Source: JAHRVQ01 sp029941905
Lineage (GTDB): Bacteria > Pseudomonadota > Gammaproteobacteria > Pseudomonadales > Azotimanducaceae
Length of the DNA stretch: 64,000 nucleotides
Assembly (NCBI GenBank): GCA_029941905.1
Contig: JAPYTQ010000003.1
Coordinates: 162,961-226,960 of the forward strand
Reading direction: 5' to 3'
The notes beneath the pieces were generated by a model. That model was given only the letters and a program-made list of their open reading frames with translations. It made no database searches and was not told the DNA's origin. Position 1 is the stretch's first letter. Each line of letters starts with the position of its first letter. This document shows positions 51,220 to 59,939 of this stretch, piece by piece. The position numbers were made by a program, and so were the translations under genes.

Positions 51220-51611
51220 TGTCCGATAAGTTTATTCCTGATGATGGTAACCGAGATGATCAAGCTGTAGACCCGCGCTTCAACCAGGCACTTGCGACAT
51301 CGACGGTCGCACTGGGGTCTGGCTTCTCATCACGGGTTATGGCGAGGATCATGATTGAGAAGCTTCGAAAAGCAAAAATTGAGTCCACCATTTCTTCTCT
51401 GCTGCTGGGCGCAGCTGTGATTGTGTCTGCGTTTGTCTTGTTCCTGTTTTTTTCCTATTTCGAGTGGTTTCAATTCAAACTACACGTCCCAGCAGAGGTA
51501 ACTTCTGTGTTCTTCGTTGCTGTTAACACCATCCTACCGTGTGTGCTAGCAATGATCGCGCTGTTTGGGCTTGATACTCTCGCAATCCAGCGGCGACAGA
51601 ATCTGACCTAG
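51219..51611 (+). CDS. Membrane protein coupled to the ECF sigma factor, probable anti-sigma
   Basis: 130 residues. A hydrophilic N-terminus (~1-55, with FNQALATSTVALGSGFSSRV) precedes two membrane spans (LLLGAAVIVSAFVLFLFFSY and VFFVAVNTILPCVLAMIALF). No zinc-binding HxxxCxxC motif is seen, so it is not a ZAS-type anti-sigma factor. The one-base start/stop overlap with the sigma gene and its topology make an anti-sigma or regulatory membrane role likely. The start is fixed by that overlap. Confidence 0.72.
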   Translation: MSDKFIPDDGNRDDQAVDPRFNQALATSTVALGSGFSSRVMARIMIEKLRKAKIESTISSLLLGAAVIVSAFVLFLFFSYFEWFQFKLHVPAEVTSVFFVAVNTILPCVLAMIALFGLDTLAIQRRQNLT

Positions 51612-51681
51612 TCACAAATTGCTTTGATCCTGTTTCAGTTCTTTGTGACAATCGAGCCTGGTCATTAGTCGGGAATTCAAA

Positions 51682-52293
51682 GTGCTGAAAATCTATCATG
51701 TCCCAGGTACGCGCTCTGTTCGCGTTATATGGCTTTGTGAGGAACTACAGGTTCCCTATGAAGTTGAAACGATATCCTTTGCGCAGGAATTTCGATCCAG
51801 CCCTGCCTGGCGAAAAATGAATCCGGTAGGCAAGGTACCTGTCATGACGGATGATGCGCTCACCATGTTTGAATCAGGTGCCATGGTGCAGTACATTCTG
51901 GATCGTTATGGCGAGGGACAATTGCAGCCTGAAGCCGGTACCTCTGAGCATGCCTTATACCTGCAGTGGTCCTGGTTCGCTGAATCAACGTTTGCTCGTC
52001 CCCTGGGTGAAATCGTAAATCATCGGCGGGCGTTTGCGGAGTTAGAGCAACAACCTGCAGCGATTGAAGAGATGCAGGCCCGGTCCCTTTTGTGCATGAA
52101 AGCGGTTGATGAAGCAATTCAAGGCAAAGACTTTATACTGAGTGAATTTTCCGCGGCAGATATGATGCTGGGTTATTCGATGATGCTCTGTGAAAGACTG
52201 GCCCCCAGCGATGAATATCCGGACGCAACCGCTTATTGGCAGAGATTACAGCAGCGGCCAGGATGCGAAATTGCTGTTAACTACGGTCTCTAG
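51682..52293 (+). CDS. Glutathione S-transferase
   Basis: 203 residues from a GTG start. The thioredoxin-like N-domain is LKIYHVPGTRSVRVIWLCEE, followed by MNPVGKVPVMTDD and the glutathione-binding FESGAMVQYILDRYG. The C-terminal helical domain has DFILSEFSAADMMLGYSMML, whose FSAADxxxGY pattern is the N-capping box. It conjugates glutathione to electrophiles or acts as a thiol transferase. It is not obviously in an operon with the ECF cassette (70-nt gap) or with the aldo/keto reductase that follows after 40 nt. Confidence 0.92.
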   Translation: MLKIYHVPGTRSVRVIWLCEELQVPYEVETISFAQEFRSSPAWRKMNPVGKVPVMTDDALTMFESGAMVQYILDRYGEGQLQPEAGTSEHALYLQWSWFAESTFARPLGEIVNHRRAFAELEQQPAAIEEMQARSLLCMKAVDEAIQGKDFILSEFSAADMMLGYSMMLCERLAPSDEYPDATAYWQRLQQRPGCEIAVNYGL

Positions 52294-52333
52294 GTGGGTT
52301 CAAATTTCATTCTTAATACAGTGAGTTAACACT

Positions 52334-53365
52334 ATGCTCAAAGCAGTACAGCTTGGTAAAAACAGCGGCTTACGGGTTTCACAACTCTGTCTCGGTACCA
52401 TGAACTTTGGTGAACCCGGCAAAGGTCATCAAGGTGACTGGACACTGGGTCTGGATGAAAGTCGGGAGATTTTCAAAGCCGCCATCGACCGGGGACTTTT
52501 CTATTTTGATTGTGCGGATGTCTATGGCATAGGTGCCTGTGAAGGTATTGTCGGCAGATTGTTAAAGGAACTGCTGCCCAGGGATGAATATGTTGTCACC
52601 ACCAAAGTGGCAATGCCAATGGGTGCAAGCCCAAATATGTCCGGCTTGTCCCGCAAGCATATTATGGAAGGGATAGATAAAAGCCTGAAACGTATGGGGC
52701 ACGATTATATTGATCAACTGGTTATCCACCGGCATCCCCATGGTGTCCCTGGGCACGTCGAAGTGCCCATTGAAGAAACCATGGAAGCTCTGCATGACCT
52801 GGTTAAGGCAGGGAAGGTGTTGTATCTCGGTGGCTCCTCTATGTTTGCCTGGCAGTTTGCCGAGTTACAGATGACTGCCGAGATGCACGGCTGGACGAAG
52901 TTCATTTCGATGCAGAATCACTACAACCTGATCTATCGCGAAGAAGAGCGGGAAATGAATCCATACTGTAAAAAGACGGGTGTCGCTTTGACCCCCTGGT
53001 CTCCACTTGCCCGGGGTATTTTGGCCGGTGCTTACAAAGGCGGGTTCGATGAAGGCACCACAAACCGTTCACAGGGTCAGGATCGAAAACGCACAGAGGG
53101 GCTTTACCGCGGTGCGATGGATTTCAAAATCGCTGACAGGGTGGTTGAACTGGCTGGCAAGTATGGCAAGTCAGCGGCACAAATATCCGTTGCCTGGTTG
53201 CTGAGTAAACCCGAGGTGGTTTCCCCTGTGGTTGGTGTCTCGAAAATATCCCAGTTGGATGATCTGGTTGCCGCCACTGAAATCCAGCTGGAAGCGGATG
53301 ATATTCAATATCTGGAAGAACTGTATCAGCCTCTGGATAACTTACTCTCTATCGGCTTCTCATGA
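52334..53365 (+). CDS. Aldo/keto reductase (YajO/Tas-like)
   Basis: 343 residues. Tetrad: Asp and Tyr in FYFDCADVYGIGACE, Lys in YVVTTKVAMPMG, His in QLVIHRHPHG. The block WSPLARGILAGAY and the C-terminal AWLLSKPEVVSPVVGVSKIS fit NADPH-dependent AKR11/12-type enzymes. The CADVYG.G.CE sequence differs from the common TA..YG.G.sE. Substrate unknown; such enzymes reduce aldehydes and ketones. It converges on the crotonase gene with ~28 nt between stops. Confidence 0.9.
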   Translation: MLKAVQLGKNSGLRVSQLCLGTMNFGEPGKGHQGDWTLGLDESREIFKAAIDRGLFYFDCADVYGIGACEGIVGRLLKELLPRDEYVVTTKVAMPMGASPNMSGLSRKHIMEGIDKSLKRMGHDYIDQLVIHRHPHGVPGHVEVPIEETMEALHDLVKAGKVLYLGGSSMFAWQFAELQMTAEMHGWTKFISMQNHYNLIYREEEREMNPYCKKTGVALTPWSPLARGILAGAYKGGFDEGTTNRSQGQDRKRTEGLYRGAMDFKIADRVVELAGKYGKSAAQISVAWLLSKPEVVSPVVGVSKISQLDDLVAATEIQLEADDIQYLEELYQPLDNLLSIGFS

Positions 53366-53393
53366 TGGCAGAACTGAATGACAGATAAATCCC

Positions 53394-54236
53394 TTAATCC
53401 ACCTTAACCTTGATAAAGTCGGGAGATCTTTTTTCCAGATAAGACGCAACCCCCTCCTTGAAGTCCGGCCGTTCAAGACTCGCGGCCATCAGTTTATTGG
53501 ATTCACGCATCGCGTCAGCGAGTGAGACGTTAAGGTGCTTGTAGACCTGTTGTTTCATCAACATCATCGACATGGGTGCGCAGGTATCGGCTAAATGTTG
53601 GATATAAGCTTTCGTTTCCCCTAGCAATTCATCATGTGGGAATATTCGATCCACCAGCCCGATTTCCTTCGCTTCCTCGGGCATGATGCGGCGGGAGCTC
53701 CATAACAGGTCGAGCGCTCGTGCCGGGCCTATGATGCGCGGCAGAATCCAGCTTTGGCCATGTTCTGCAACCAGGCCCCGTTGTGAGAAGGCAGTGACAA
53801 ACTTGGCGTTGTCCGAGGCGAATCGCATATCACACAACAAGGCAATTGACATACCCAGTCCGGCACAAGCCCCATTGACAGCGACAATAATCGGTTTTCG
53901 GATTGACATGATATAGGTGAAAGCAATCTGGAAGTTTTCACCCATGGATTTATCTCCAGGGTCAGCTTCCAGTTTCCTGAGTTCCTGGCCACCACTTAGA
54001 TCGCCGCCGCTTGCCTGGGAGTCCAGCGCATTCATATCCATACCGGCACAGAATCCACGACCCTCGCCGGTGAGGATAATCGCCACCACTGATTCATCTT
54101 TTTCCGCCTCACCAAGCGCGTGCTTTAGCTCCTCCATCATATTGTTTGTCAGGGCATTGAGGGCTTCCGGGCGGTTCAGGGTGATGACTGCGGAGGGGCC
54201 ATCCAGCTCGTACTTAATTTCCTGATAACTTGTCAT
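53394..54236 (-). CDS. Enoyl-CoA hydratase/isomerase (crotonase family)
   Basis: 280 residues with AAGGATAAGATC before the ATG. Oxyanion-hole segments: EGRGFCAGMDMNA and NGACAGLGMSIAL. The active-site loop reads FVTAFSQRGLVAEHGQSWIL, with Ser where hydratases usually have the first catalytic Glu, so isomerase or hydrolase chemistry is at least as likely as hydration. It is divergent from the MBL hydrolase gene (~150 nt apart) and may share regulation with the feruloyl-type ligase operon. Confidence 0.9.
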   Translation of the reverse strand: MTSYQEIKYELDGPSAVITLNRPEALNALTNNMMEELKHALGEAEKDESVVAIILTGEGRGFCAGMDMNALDSQASGGDLSGGQELRKLEADPGDKSMGENFQIAFTYIMSIRKPIIVAVNGACAGLGMSIALLCDMRFASDNAKFVTAFSQRGLVAEHGQSWILPRIIGPARALDLLWSSRRIMPEEAKEIGLVDRIFPHDELLGETKAYIQHLADTCAPMSMMLMKQQVYKHLNVSLADAMRESNKLMAASLERPDFKEGVASYLEKRSPDFIKVKVD

Positions 54237-54387
54237 GATCTTATCCTTCCAGATGTCTGGGCATGTTTAACGCAATAAATTGCCGATATGACAACAATTT
54301 ACGCGGGCAAATACAAGGACAGGTTGAATCATTGAAAAATAATTCCAATTGGGGCAGTGTTGGGCACATTAAAACAGGAGTAAAGAC

Positions 54388-55443
54388 ATGGTTGATAATA
54401 TGTCAAAACGGGGCTTTGATCCCCTCACTTACAAGTTCGAAGACCAGGCGCCAGAGCCCGGAGAGGTGACTGAAGTAGCAGACGGTGTGTATTGGATACG
54501 CATGCCAATGATGGGTCGACTGAACCACATTAATGTCTGGCTCCTAAGGGATACAGATGGCTGGACGATTGTTGACACGGGCCTTTTTAACAAGGGAGTT
54601 CAAAAACACTGGCAGGCGATATTTGATAAATATCTTGAAGGCAAACCCATCACCAGAGTGATCGCGACGCACCTGCATACCGACCACACGGGTAATGCAG
54701 GTTGGATCACGGCCAAGTGGGATTGTGAACTCTGGATGAGCCGAAGCGACTTTTACATGTGTAAAGTAATGGCCGCCGATGGGCCATCGGATGTACCCGA
54801 GGACGCAATACGTTTCTACAGACGGGCAGGTTTTACTGAAGATCGACTGAATAGCTATCGTCAGAGATTTGGTCAGTTTGGAGCCAATATCGCGCCCCTA
54901 CCGGCTGGTTATCAACGAATAAAGGACGGCCAGTACATCGATATTTGCGGCAGGGAATGGCGAGCCGTGATTGGCCATGGACACGCGCCTGAACATGTTT
55001 GCATGTACTGTCCGGAATTAAAACTCATTATTGCCGGTGATCAGATCTTGCCAAAGATTACGCCCAATGTGAGTGTCCAGCCTTCGGAGCCCAAGGCTAA
55101 CCCACTACGTGACTGGTTAAATTCCTGTGCCCATTTAAGGGAACTGTTACCACCGGACCTGCTGGTTCTGCCTGCTCACCAGAGTTTGTACCTGGGAGTT
55201 CATGAACGTTTAACCGAGTTGATTGACTGGCACGAGGTTGCACTGGAAAAACTCTATGATCTTTGTGATGAGCCCAGGCGAGCAGTGGACGTATTTCCGG
55301 CCCTGTTCAAGAGTAAAATCACCGATATGAGTTTTTTCCCGGCAACGGGCGAATCCATTGCACATTTACACTGTTTACTGGACAGACGTGTGCTCGTGGT
55401 TGGAGAGGACGAGCAGGGCGTTGCATGGTGGCGGAGAGCATAG
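54388..55443 (+). CDS. MBL-fold metallo-hydrolase
   Basis: 351 residues with AGGAGTAAAGAC before the ATG. The metal-binding motif is VIATHLHTDHTGNAGW (HxHxDH), with further ligands in IGHGHAPEHVCMY and IIAGDQILP and a late His in LVLPAHQSLY. The N-terminal VADGVYWIRMPMMGRLNHIN is common in lactonase/thioesterase-like members. The next gene, a CoA ligase, starts 2 nt after this stop, so both act in one pathway. Hydrolysis of a lactone, ester or CoA thioester upstream or downstream of ligation is plausible. Confidence 0.9.
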   Translation: MVDNMSKRGFDPLTYKFEDQAPEPGEVTEVADGVYWIRMPMMGRLNHINVWLLRDTDGWTIVDTGLFNKGVQKHWQAIFDKYLEGKPITRVIATHLHTDHTGNAGWITAKWDCELWMSRSDFYMCKVMAADGPSDVPEDAIRFYRRAGFTEDRLNSYRQRFGQFGANIAPLPAGYQRIKDGQYIDICGREWRAVIGHGHAPEHVCMYCPELKLIIAGDQILPKITPNVSVQPSEPKANPLRDWLNSCAHLRELLPPDLLVLPAHQSLYLGVHERLTELIDWHEVALEKLYDLCDEPRRAVDVFPALFKSKITDMSFFPATGESIAHLHCLLDRRVLVVGEDEQGVAWWRRA

Positions 55444-55444
55444 T

Positions 55445-57295
55445 TTGAGTGCCCCGGCCACTTCAAGTTTGGAACCTGCGGTCAATGTTGAGACAGGTGA
55501 CGACGGTGTCTTGATACTGACCAGCCCCTATCAACCAGGCCCCCTGCACCGGAGCATGGCACATCTGTTGATTGAACGGGCAAAACAACATCCAGACCGA
55601 ACCTTGATCGCTGAAAAAAGCACGGACGGTCAATGGCAGCATTTAAGCTACGCTGACGCAGTTACCGGTTGCCGGAAAGTTGCCCAGTGGCTGATGGATC
55701 ACGGGGCTTGCGAAGACAGGCCCATGGCCATCCTGTCGGCCAGTTCGATAAACCATTTTCTAATGGGTTGGGGAGCGATCTTCGCCAGAGTGCCTTATGT
55801 CCCAGTCAGTTTGTCCTACTCAACAGTGGCGGGCGCTTTCCCCAAGTTAGGTGCGGTACTGGAGAAGGTACGTCCCGGGTTTATTTTCGCCGAGGATATC
55901 AACCAACATGTTGATGCAATTTCGACGCTTGATCTGGATGGCCTGGCGGGGGATTCTGAAGCGGTTGAATTCATTTCTGCGACTTCGCATCCTTCATTGC
56001 CTCTTACAAACTGGGCCGAGGTGATCGGGATGACAGCAACCCATGCCGTGGACAAATCCATAGATGCGATTAACCATGACACCGTTTCCCGGTATATGTT
56101 TACCTCTGGATCGACCGGCATGCCAAAAGGCGTTGTTCACACTCACGGTATGTCCTGTCAGTTATTGGCGTCCGCAGGCGCTGTTCGCAAACCTGGTATT
56201 GCGAATCTCGAAACCCGGGTACTTGATTGGATGCCCTGGAGTCATGTGGGAGCCGGTGTCATGCGGCTCGCCAGTATGATAAACAATGCGGGTTCGATTT
56301 ATCTCGATACGGGTAAGCCGGTTCCCGCTGAGTTCCATAAGACAATTGAAAACCTACGCGTGGTAAAACCGACATCTTTCGTCGGTGCCCCATTGGGGTG
56401 GTCGATGCTGGCTGACGCGCTGGAAGCCGATGAGGATCTTGCGCAAATATTTTTTAGCCATATTCGAACCATGGCATCAGGGTCAGCCGCGATGCCGGTA
56501 TCCCTTGCAAAAAGGCTGGCGGTGCTAACGGATAAATATAGTGGTGCAACAATTTCACTCGGCACGGGGCTGGCATCGACTGAAGTGATGTGCGGTTTGT
56601 CACGATATTGGGCTTGTGATCAAACTGATGTCGTCGGACTACCGATTGCTGGTACCGAGATAAAGCTCGTCCCTTTTGGGAACAAGTATGAGATTCGGGT
56701 CAGATCCCCAGGGAATACACCCGGCTATCTGAATGATCCGCAGAGAACAGCGGAGGCTTTTGATGAAGACGACTTTTTTAAGATGGGTGACGCTGTTCGG
56801 TTTGCAGATGATAACGACCCTGTAAAAGGTTTGTGCTTTGCCGGCCGCGTTGCGGAAGAGTTTAAACTCCAGACTGGCACCTGGGTTTCTGCCGGTACCC
56901 TGAGGTCAGAAATTGTTACTGCGACATCGCCCTATGTCCGTGATGTTGTGGTTTGCGGTTTGAATGAAAGCTATGTTTCATTGTTGGTTTGGCCAAATGT
57001 AAAGTATTGCGCGGAACTGGCCGGGAGCGAAGAAGTCCTTGATATTGTGGGGTCAGATTTGGTGCGCCGGGCAATAGTATCGGGCATCGAGAATTACAAC
57101 AAGACAAACCCGGGATCTTCCAAACGTATCAGACGTTTTCTGTTGCTGCATTCTCCGCCTGATCCTGGGGCATTTGAAATCACAGACAAAGGTTATGTTA
57201 ATCAGGGTGAGGTTCTGCGTCGAAGAGCTTTGGAAGTCGAACGCCTGTATAAAGAGGTGCCTGACGAACAAGTCAGTGTGCTGGAAAATCCGTAG
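55445..57295 (+). CDS. Feruloyl-CoA-synthase-like acyl-CoA ligase
   Basis: About 616 residues from a TTG at 55445, placed by GGAG 8 nt upstream and by the 5'-flanking stop of the MBL gene. The AMP-binding loop is RYMFTSGSTGMPKGVVHTHG. Family-specific signs are PYQPGPLHRSMAHLLIERA near the start and the C-terminal FEITDKGYVNQGEVLRRRAL, which is typical of feruloyl-CoA synthases and lacks the usual GKxxR ending of other ANL ligases. It activates hydroxycinnamate-like acids with ATP. The crotonase on the opposite strand could then process the CoA thioester, as feruloyl-CoA hydratase/lyase does, but this is inferred. Confidence 0.88.
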   Translation: MSAPATSSLEPAVNVETGDDGVLILTSPYQPGPLHRSMAHLLIERAKQHPDRTLIAEKSTDGQWQHLSYADAVTGCRKVAQWLMDHGACEDRPMAILSASSINHFLMGWGAIFARVPYVPVSLSYSTVAGAFPKLGAVLEKVRPGFIFAEDINQHVDAISTLDLDGLAGDSEAVEFISATSHPSLPLTNWAEVIGMTATHAVDKSIDAINHDTVSRYMFTSGSTGMPKGVVHTHGMSCQLLASAGAVRKPGIANLETRVLDWMPWSHVGAGVMRLASMINNAGSIYLDTGKPVPAEFHKTIENLRVVKPTSFVGAPLGWSMLADALEADEDLAQIFFSHIRTMASGSAAMPVSLAKRLAVLTDKYSGATISLGTGLASTEVMCGLSRYWACDQTDVVGLPIAGTEIKLVPFGNKYEIRVRSPGNTPGYLNDPQRTAEAFDEDDFFKMGDAVRFADDNDPVKGLCFAGRVAEEFKLQTGTWVSAGTLRSEIVTATSPYVRDVVVCGLNESYVSLLVWPNVKYCAELAGSEEVLDIVGSDLVRRAIVSGIENYNKTNPGSSKRIRRFLLLHSPPDPGAFEITDKGYVNQGEVLRRRALEVERLYKEVPDEQVSVLENP

Positions 57296-57305
57296 GGGAG
57301 TCGGT

Positions 57306-57674
57306 TTGTCCCGTAGATTGTATATTGCATTAGGCTTTTTGTTCCTTGGTCTGGCTATCATCGGGGTGGTTTTGCCAGTAATGCCTGCGACGCCTTTTCT
57401 ACTGATAGCTGCGTGGTTTTTTGCCCAGTCTTCCGAGAAATGGCATACCTGGCTGCTCAACAGCAAGTTGTTTGGTCCTATGATTCAGAACTGGGAAAAT
57501 AATCGCTGTATAAGCCTTCGTACCAAGTTCGTCGCCCTGGCAAGCATGATCGTTGTCGGCGGTGCTTCGGTCGTGTTTGCCATTCAGGTGTTCGAGTATC
57601 GCGTTGCCGCCGTTGCTCTCATGTCAGTGGGTACAATAGTTGTGTTGAATCTCAAAACTTGCCCAGCTGGTTAG
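57306..57674 (+). CDS. DUF454/YbaN-like inner-membrane protein
   Basis: About 122 residues from a TTG at 57306 with GGGGAG ending 5 nt upstream; the frame is open further 5' inside the ligase gene, but that part is out-of-frame coding DNA. GLAIIGVVLPVMPATPFLLI and AAWFFAQSSEKWHTWLL, followed by FGPMIQNWENNRCISLRTK, are the DUF454 signature. Members are small inner-membrane proteins of unknown function. It starts 10 nt after the CoA-ligase stop and is probably co-transcribed. Confidence 0.88.
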   Translation: MSRRLYIALGFLFLGLAIIGVVLPVMPATPFLLIAAWFFAQSSEKWHTWLLNSKLFGPMIQNWENNRCISLRTKFVALASMIVVGGASVVFAIQVFEYRVAAVALMSVGTIVVLNLKTCPAG

Positions 57675-57721
57675 TTCCTGTCCAGTTGGCTAATCAGGTA
57701 TTGGTCACCTAAAATGACCCG

Positions 57722-58228
57722 ATGATCAAAACATACGATGGTAAAACGCCAGAGGTCCCGGACTCCTGTTTTGTTAGCGAGACTGCATTGTTAATGGGTT
57801 CGGTGATACTTGGTGAGCGTTCCGGCATCTGGCCCGGGGCCATCGTTCGAGGAGACTTCGCCACGATTCGAATTGGCAACGGGACAATTATTGAGGACAA
57901 CGTCGTGGTGCATACAGGCCATGAGCTTGTGATCGGCAACAATGTCATTGTGGGTCATGGTGCTGTCATTCACTGTAAATCGATTGGCGACAACAGCTTA
58001 ATCGCCAACAATGCTACCTTGCTGGATGACGCGGAGATCGGTTCCTTCTGTATTGTAGGTGCCGGTGCAGTCGTCAGCCCGGGGATGAAAGTACCGAATC
58101 GATCACTGGTTTTCGGTATACCCGGAAAAATCGCCGGGGAGGTCAAACCCCACCAGATGACACGACTCGAGCGGGGCAATGCTGCTTATTTGTCGATGTT
58201 TGAGCAGTACAGGAAAGACGGGATTTAG
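57722..58228 (+). CDS. Gamma-carbonic-anhydrase-like hexapeptide-repeat protein
   Basis: 168 residues forming a left-handed beta-helix of imperfect hexapeptide repeats (for example VVHTGHELVIGNNVIVGHGA, SIGDNSLIANNATLLDDAEI). His residues in VVHTGH and in VGHGAVIH fall where gamma-CA zinc ligands lie, so metal binding is plausible. Proteins of the YrdA/PaaY group also act as thioesterases in aromatic catabolism, so a link to the upstream CoA-ligase operon is possible. The closing helix GEVKPHQMTRLERGNAAY is typical. Confidence 0.9.
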   Translation: MIKTYDGKTPEVPDSCFVSETALLMGSVILGERSGIWPGAIVRGDFATIRIGNGTIIEDNVVVHTGHELVIGNNVIVGHGAVIHCKSIGDNSLIANNATLLDDAEIGSFCIVGAGAVVSPGMKVPNRSLVFGIPGKIAGEVKPHQMTRLERGNAAYLSMFEQYRKDGI

Positions 58229-58384
58229 AGGCGGGACTATTTTTTTTCTAATTGCTGTCGGATTTTACAGTCATGGTTCGTTATCTAAGAACACACAGAT
58301 TGTGCCGGGGTTGATTGCTAAACTATCAGTTCATGGTGCATATGATGCAATGCCAAGGCGGTTCTGTGGTGGGTCTTTTCAATA

Positions 58385-59330
58385 ATAGAAAACCAGGAGA
58401 TCAACTATGCGTTACTGCCGCTCGTATTCACTTGTTGCCATCCAGCCATTGACCCCGAAATTCGGGTTGCACTGACCTTGAAAACCGTCGTTGGGTTTAC
58501 ACTCGAGGAGGTTGCGCACGCATTCCTCGTCAATATAAAGACAATGGAACGTTTGGTCAGGGTTAAGCGAAAGATCAGGTTAGCCGGTATCGCCTACGAG
58601 ATTCCGCAAGGCTCGCAGCTGCTGGCGCGTCTATCAAGCGTCCTGCAAACGATCTACCTCATGTTTAATGAAGGTATAGTGCCACCACGGGTGAATTGAT
58701 GATGCGGGAACCGCTCTGCCGTGAAGCCATCCACCTGGCAGAACTGATGAATCGATTGTTCCCCGATCATGCAGAGATTGAAGGCGTCCTGGCATTGATG
58801 TTGCTGCAGGATTCCCACCGGGAAGCGAGGTTATCCAGCAGCGGTGAACTTGTGCTGCTGCGTGACCAGGATCGGTCCTGCTGGGACAGGGATCAGATCA
58901 GTGCCGGTAAGCAATTGCTCGAACATGCGTTGCATCTACACCAGCCCCTGGTCCATTCCAGATACAAGCTGCCACTGCGGCACTACATACCGATGCGAAG
59001 TCAGCAGATGAAACAGACTGGAACGAAATTGTATTGCTGTATGAAGCACTGTTGAAGGTCAATGACCATTCTGTTGTCAGGCTGAACTATGCAGTTGCCC
59101 TGGCGATGGCGGGTAAGGTCAACGCTGCCATGCAGCAACTGGGCCCACTGGATACTGATCTTGAATTTTATCATCCTTTCTATATTGCCCGCGCAGAGTT
59201 TAAAGTAATGCAGGATCAGTCGGCTGATGCAGTACGCGACCTGCATCGGGCATCGCGGTTAACCAGGAACCCGCAGGAGCGTCGCTATATCGAGCACAGA
59301 ATCAACAATCTTAGTCTTGCAGCCGAATAA
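58385..59330 (+). pseudogene. Decayed ECF42-type (DUF6596) sigma factor gene
   Basis: Three frames together spell one ECF42-like protein. Frame A (to 58699) reads LLPLVFTCCHPAIDPEIRVA, then LTLKTVVGFTLEEVAHAFLV and a DUF6596 start, with TCCHP as a group hallmark. After ~58676 the sense continues in frame B (SATTGELMMREPLCREAIHL and RDQDRSCWDRDQISAGKQLL) as if one base were lost. Near 58945-58950 it shifts again to frame C (YEALLKVNDHSVVRLNYAVALA, shown as two parts: YEALLKVNDHSV and VRLNYAVALAMAGK), the TPR-like C-terminus, ending at 59330. The region-2 half is absent; the upstream 150 nt show no trace of it. The gene is therefore 5'-truncated with two frameshifts and non-functional. Confidence 0.85.
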
Positions 59331-59409
59331 ATGAACCCCTGAGGTAGTGTTGGCCTGCACGGTATAGGGTCTTATCATTTCTCGACCAAAACACCTGGAG
59401 GAATTTCCC

Positions 59410-59724
59410 GTGAAAATTTTTTATCTGTTGGCTGCTGTCGTTGGGGCTGTTGTTCCTTATGTCTTTTTTATTGCGTTTTTCCTGGCGGAGGGAGTTGATG
59501 TGATTGTCTTTCTGCGGGGTGTGTTTGCCAATGGTGCCGCAACCGGATTTGCCGCAGATATCCTGATCAGTTCAGCGATTTTCTGGAGCTACCTGATTGC
59601 CAAAAAAGAACGTGGAATCTGGAAATATATCGTCCTGAACCTGGCCATCGGACTCTCTTGTGCACTGCCTTACTACCTTTATGTCAAGGAGGGCCAACGG
59701 GTGGCAAACACTACCGTGGCTTAA
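59410..59724 (+). CDS. DUF2834 membrane protein
   Basis: 104 residues from a GTG with GGAGGAATTTCCC upstream. Three hydrophobic segments: YLLAAVVGAVVPYVFFIAFF, ILISSAIFWSYLIA and IVLNLAIGLSCALPYYLYVK. The FANGAATGFAADILISSAIF stretch followed by CALPYYLYVKEGQ is typical of DUF2834, a family of small integral membrane proteins of unknown function. It seems monocistronic. About 215 nt with no gene separates it from the giant surface-protein gene. Confidence 0.82.
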   Translation: MKIFYLLAAVVGAVVPYVFFIAFFLAEGVDVIVFLRGVFANGAATGFAADILISSAIFWSYLIAKKERGIWKYIVLNLAIGLSCALPYYLYVKEGQRVANTTVA

Positions 59725-59939
59725 CTTCAGAGGACGGGTACCGTCGGTCAACTTGAGCCTCTTTTACGCACCGCTTGAGCTTACTGTTGCGCCATCGGTC
59801 GCTGGAATCAGGAACGCTAAACCCGGGATTGATATGCTCTTCAGCTGAGGAAAACTCCCTCGTAGTCTGTGTTTGTGAATCAAATCAAGATATTGGCAGG
59901 CCCCGGGTGACTTCAAATGTTTATTAACATGGAAAATGC

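Noticed and set aside
58179..58385. Open frame between the gamma-carbonic-anhydrase gene and the sigma pseudogene, as a possible missing N-terminus of the sigma factor
   Set aside because: No region-2 sigma motifs are present in any frame there; it overlaps the end of the upstream gene and reads as non-coding.
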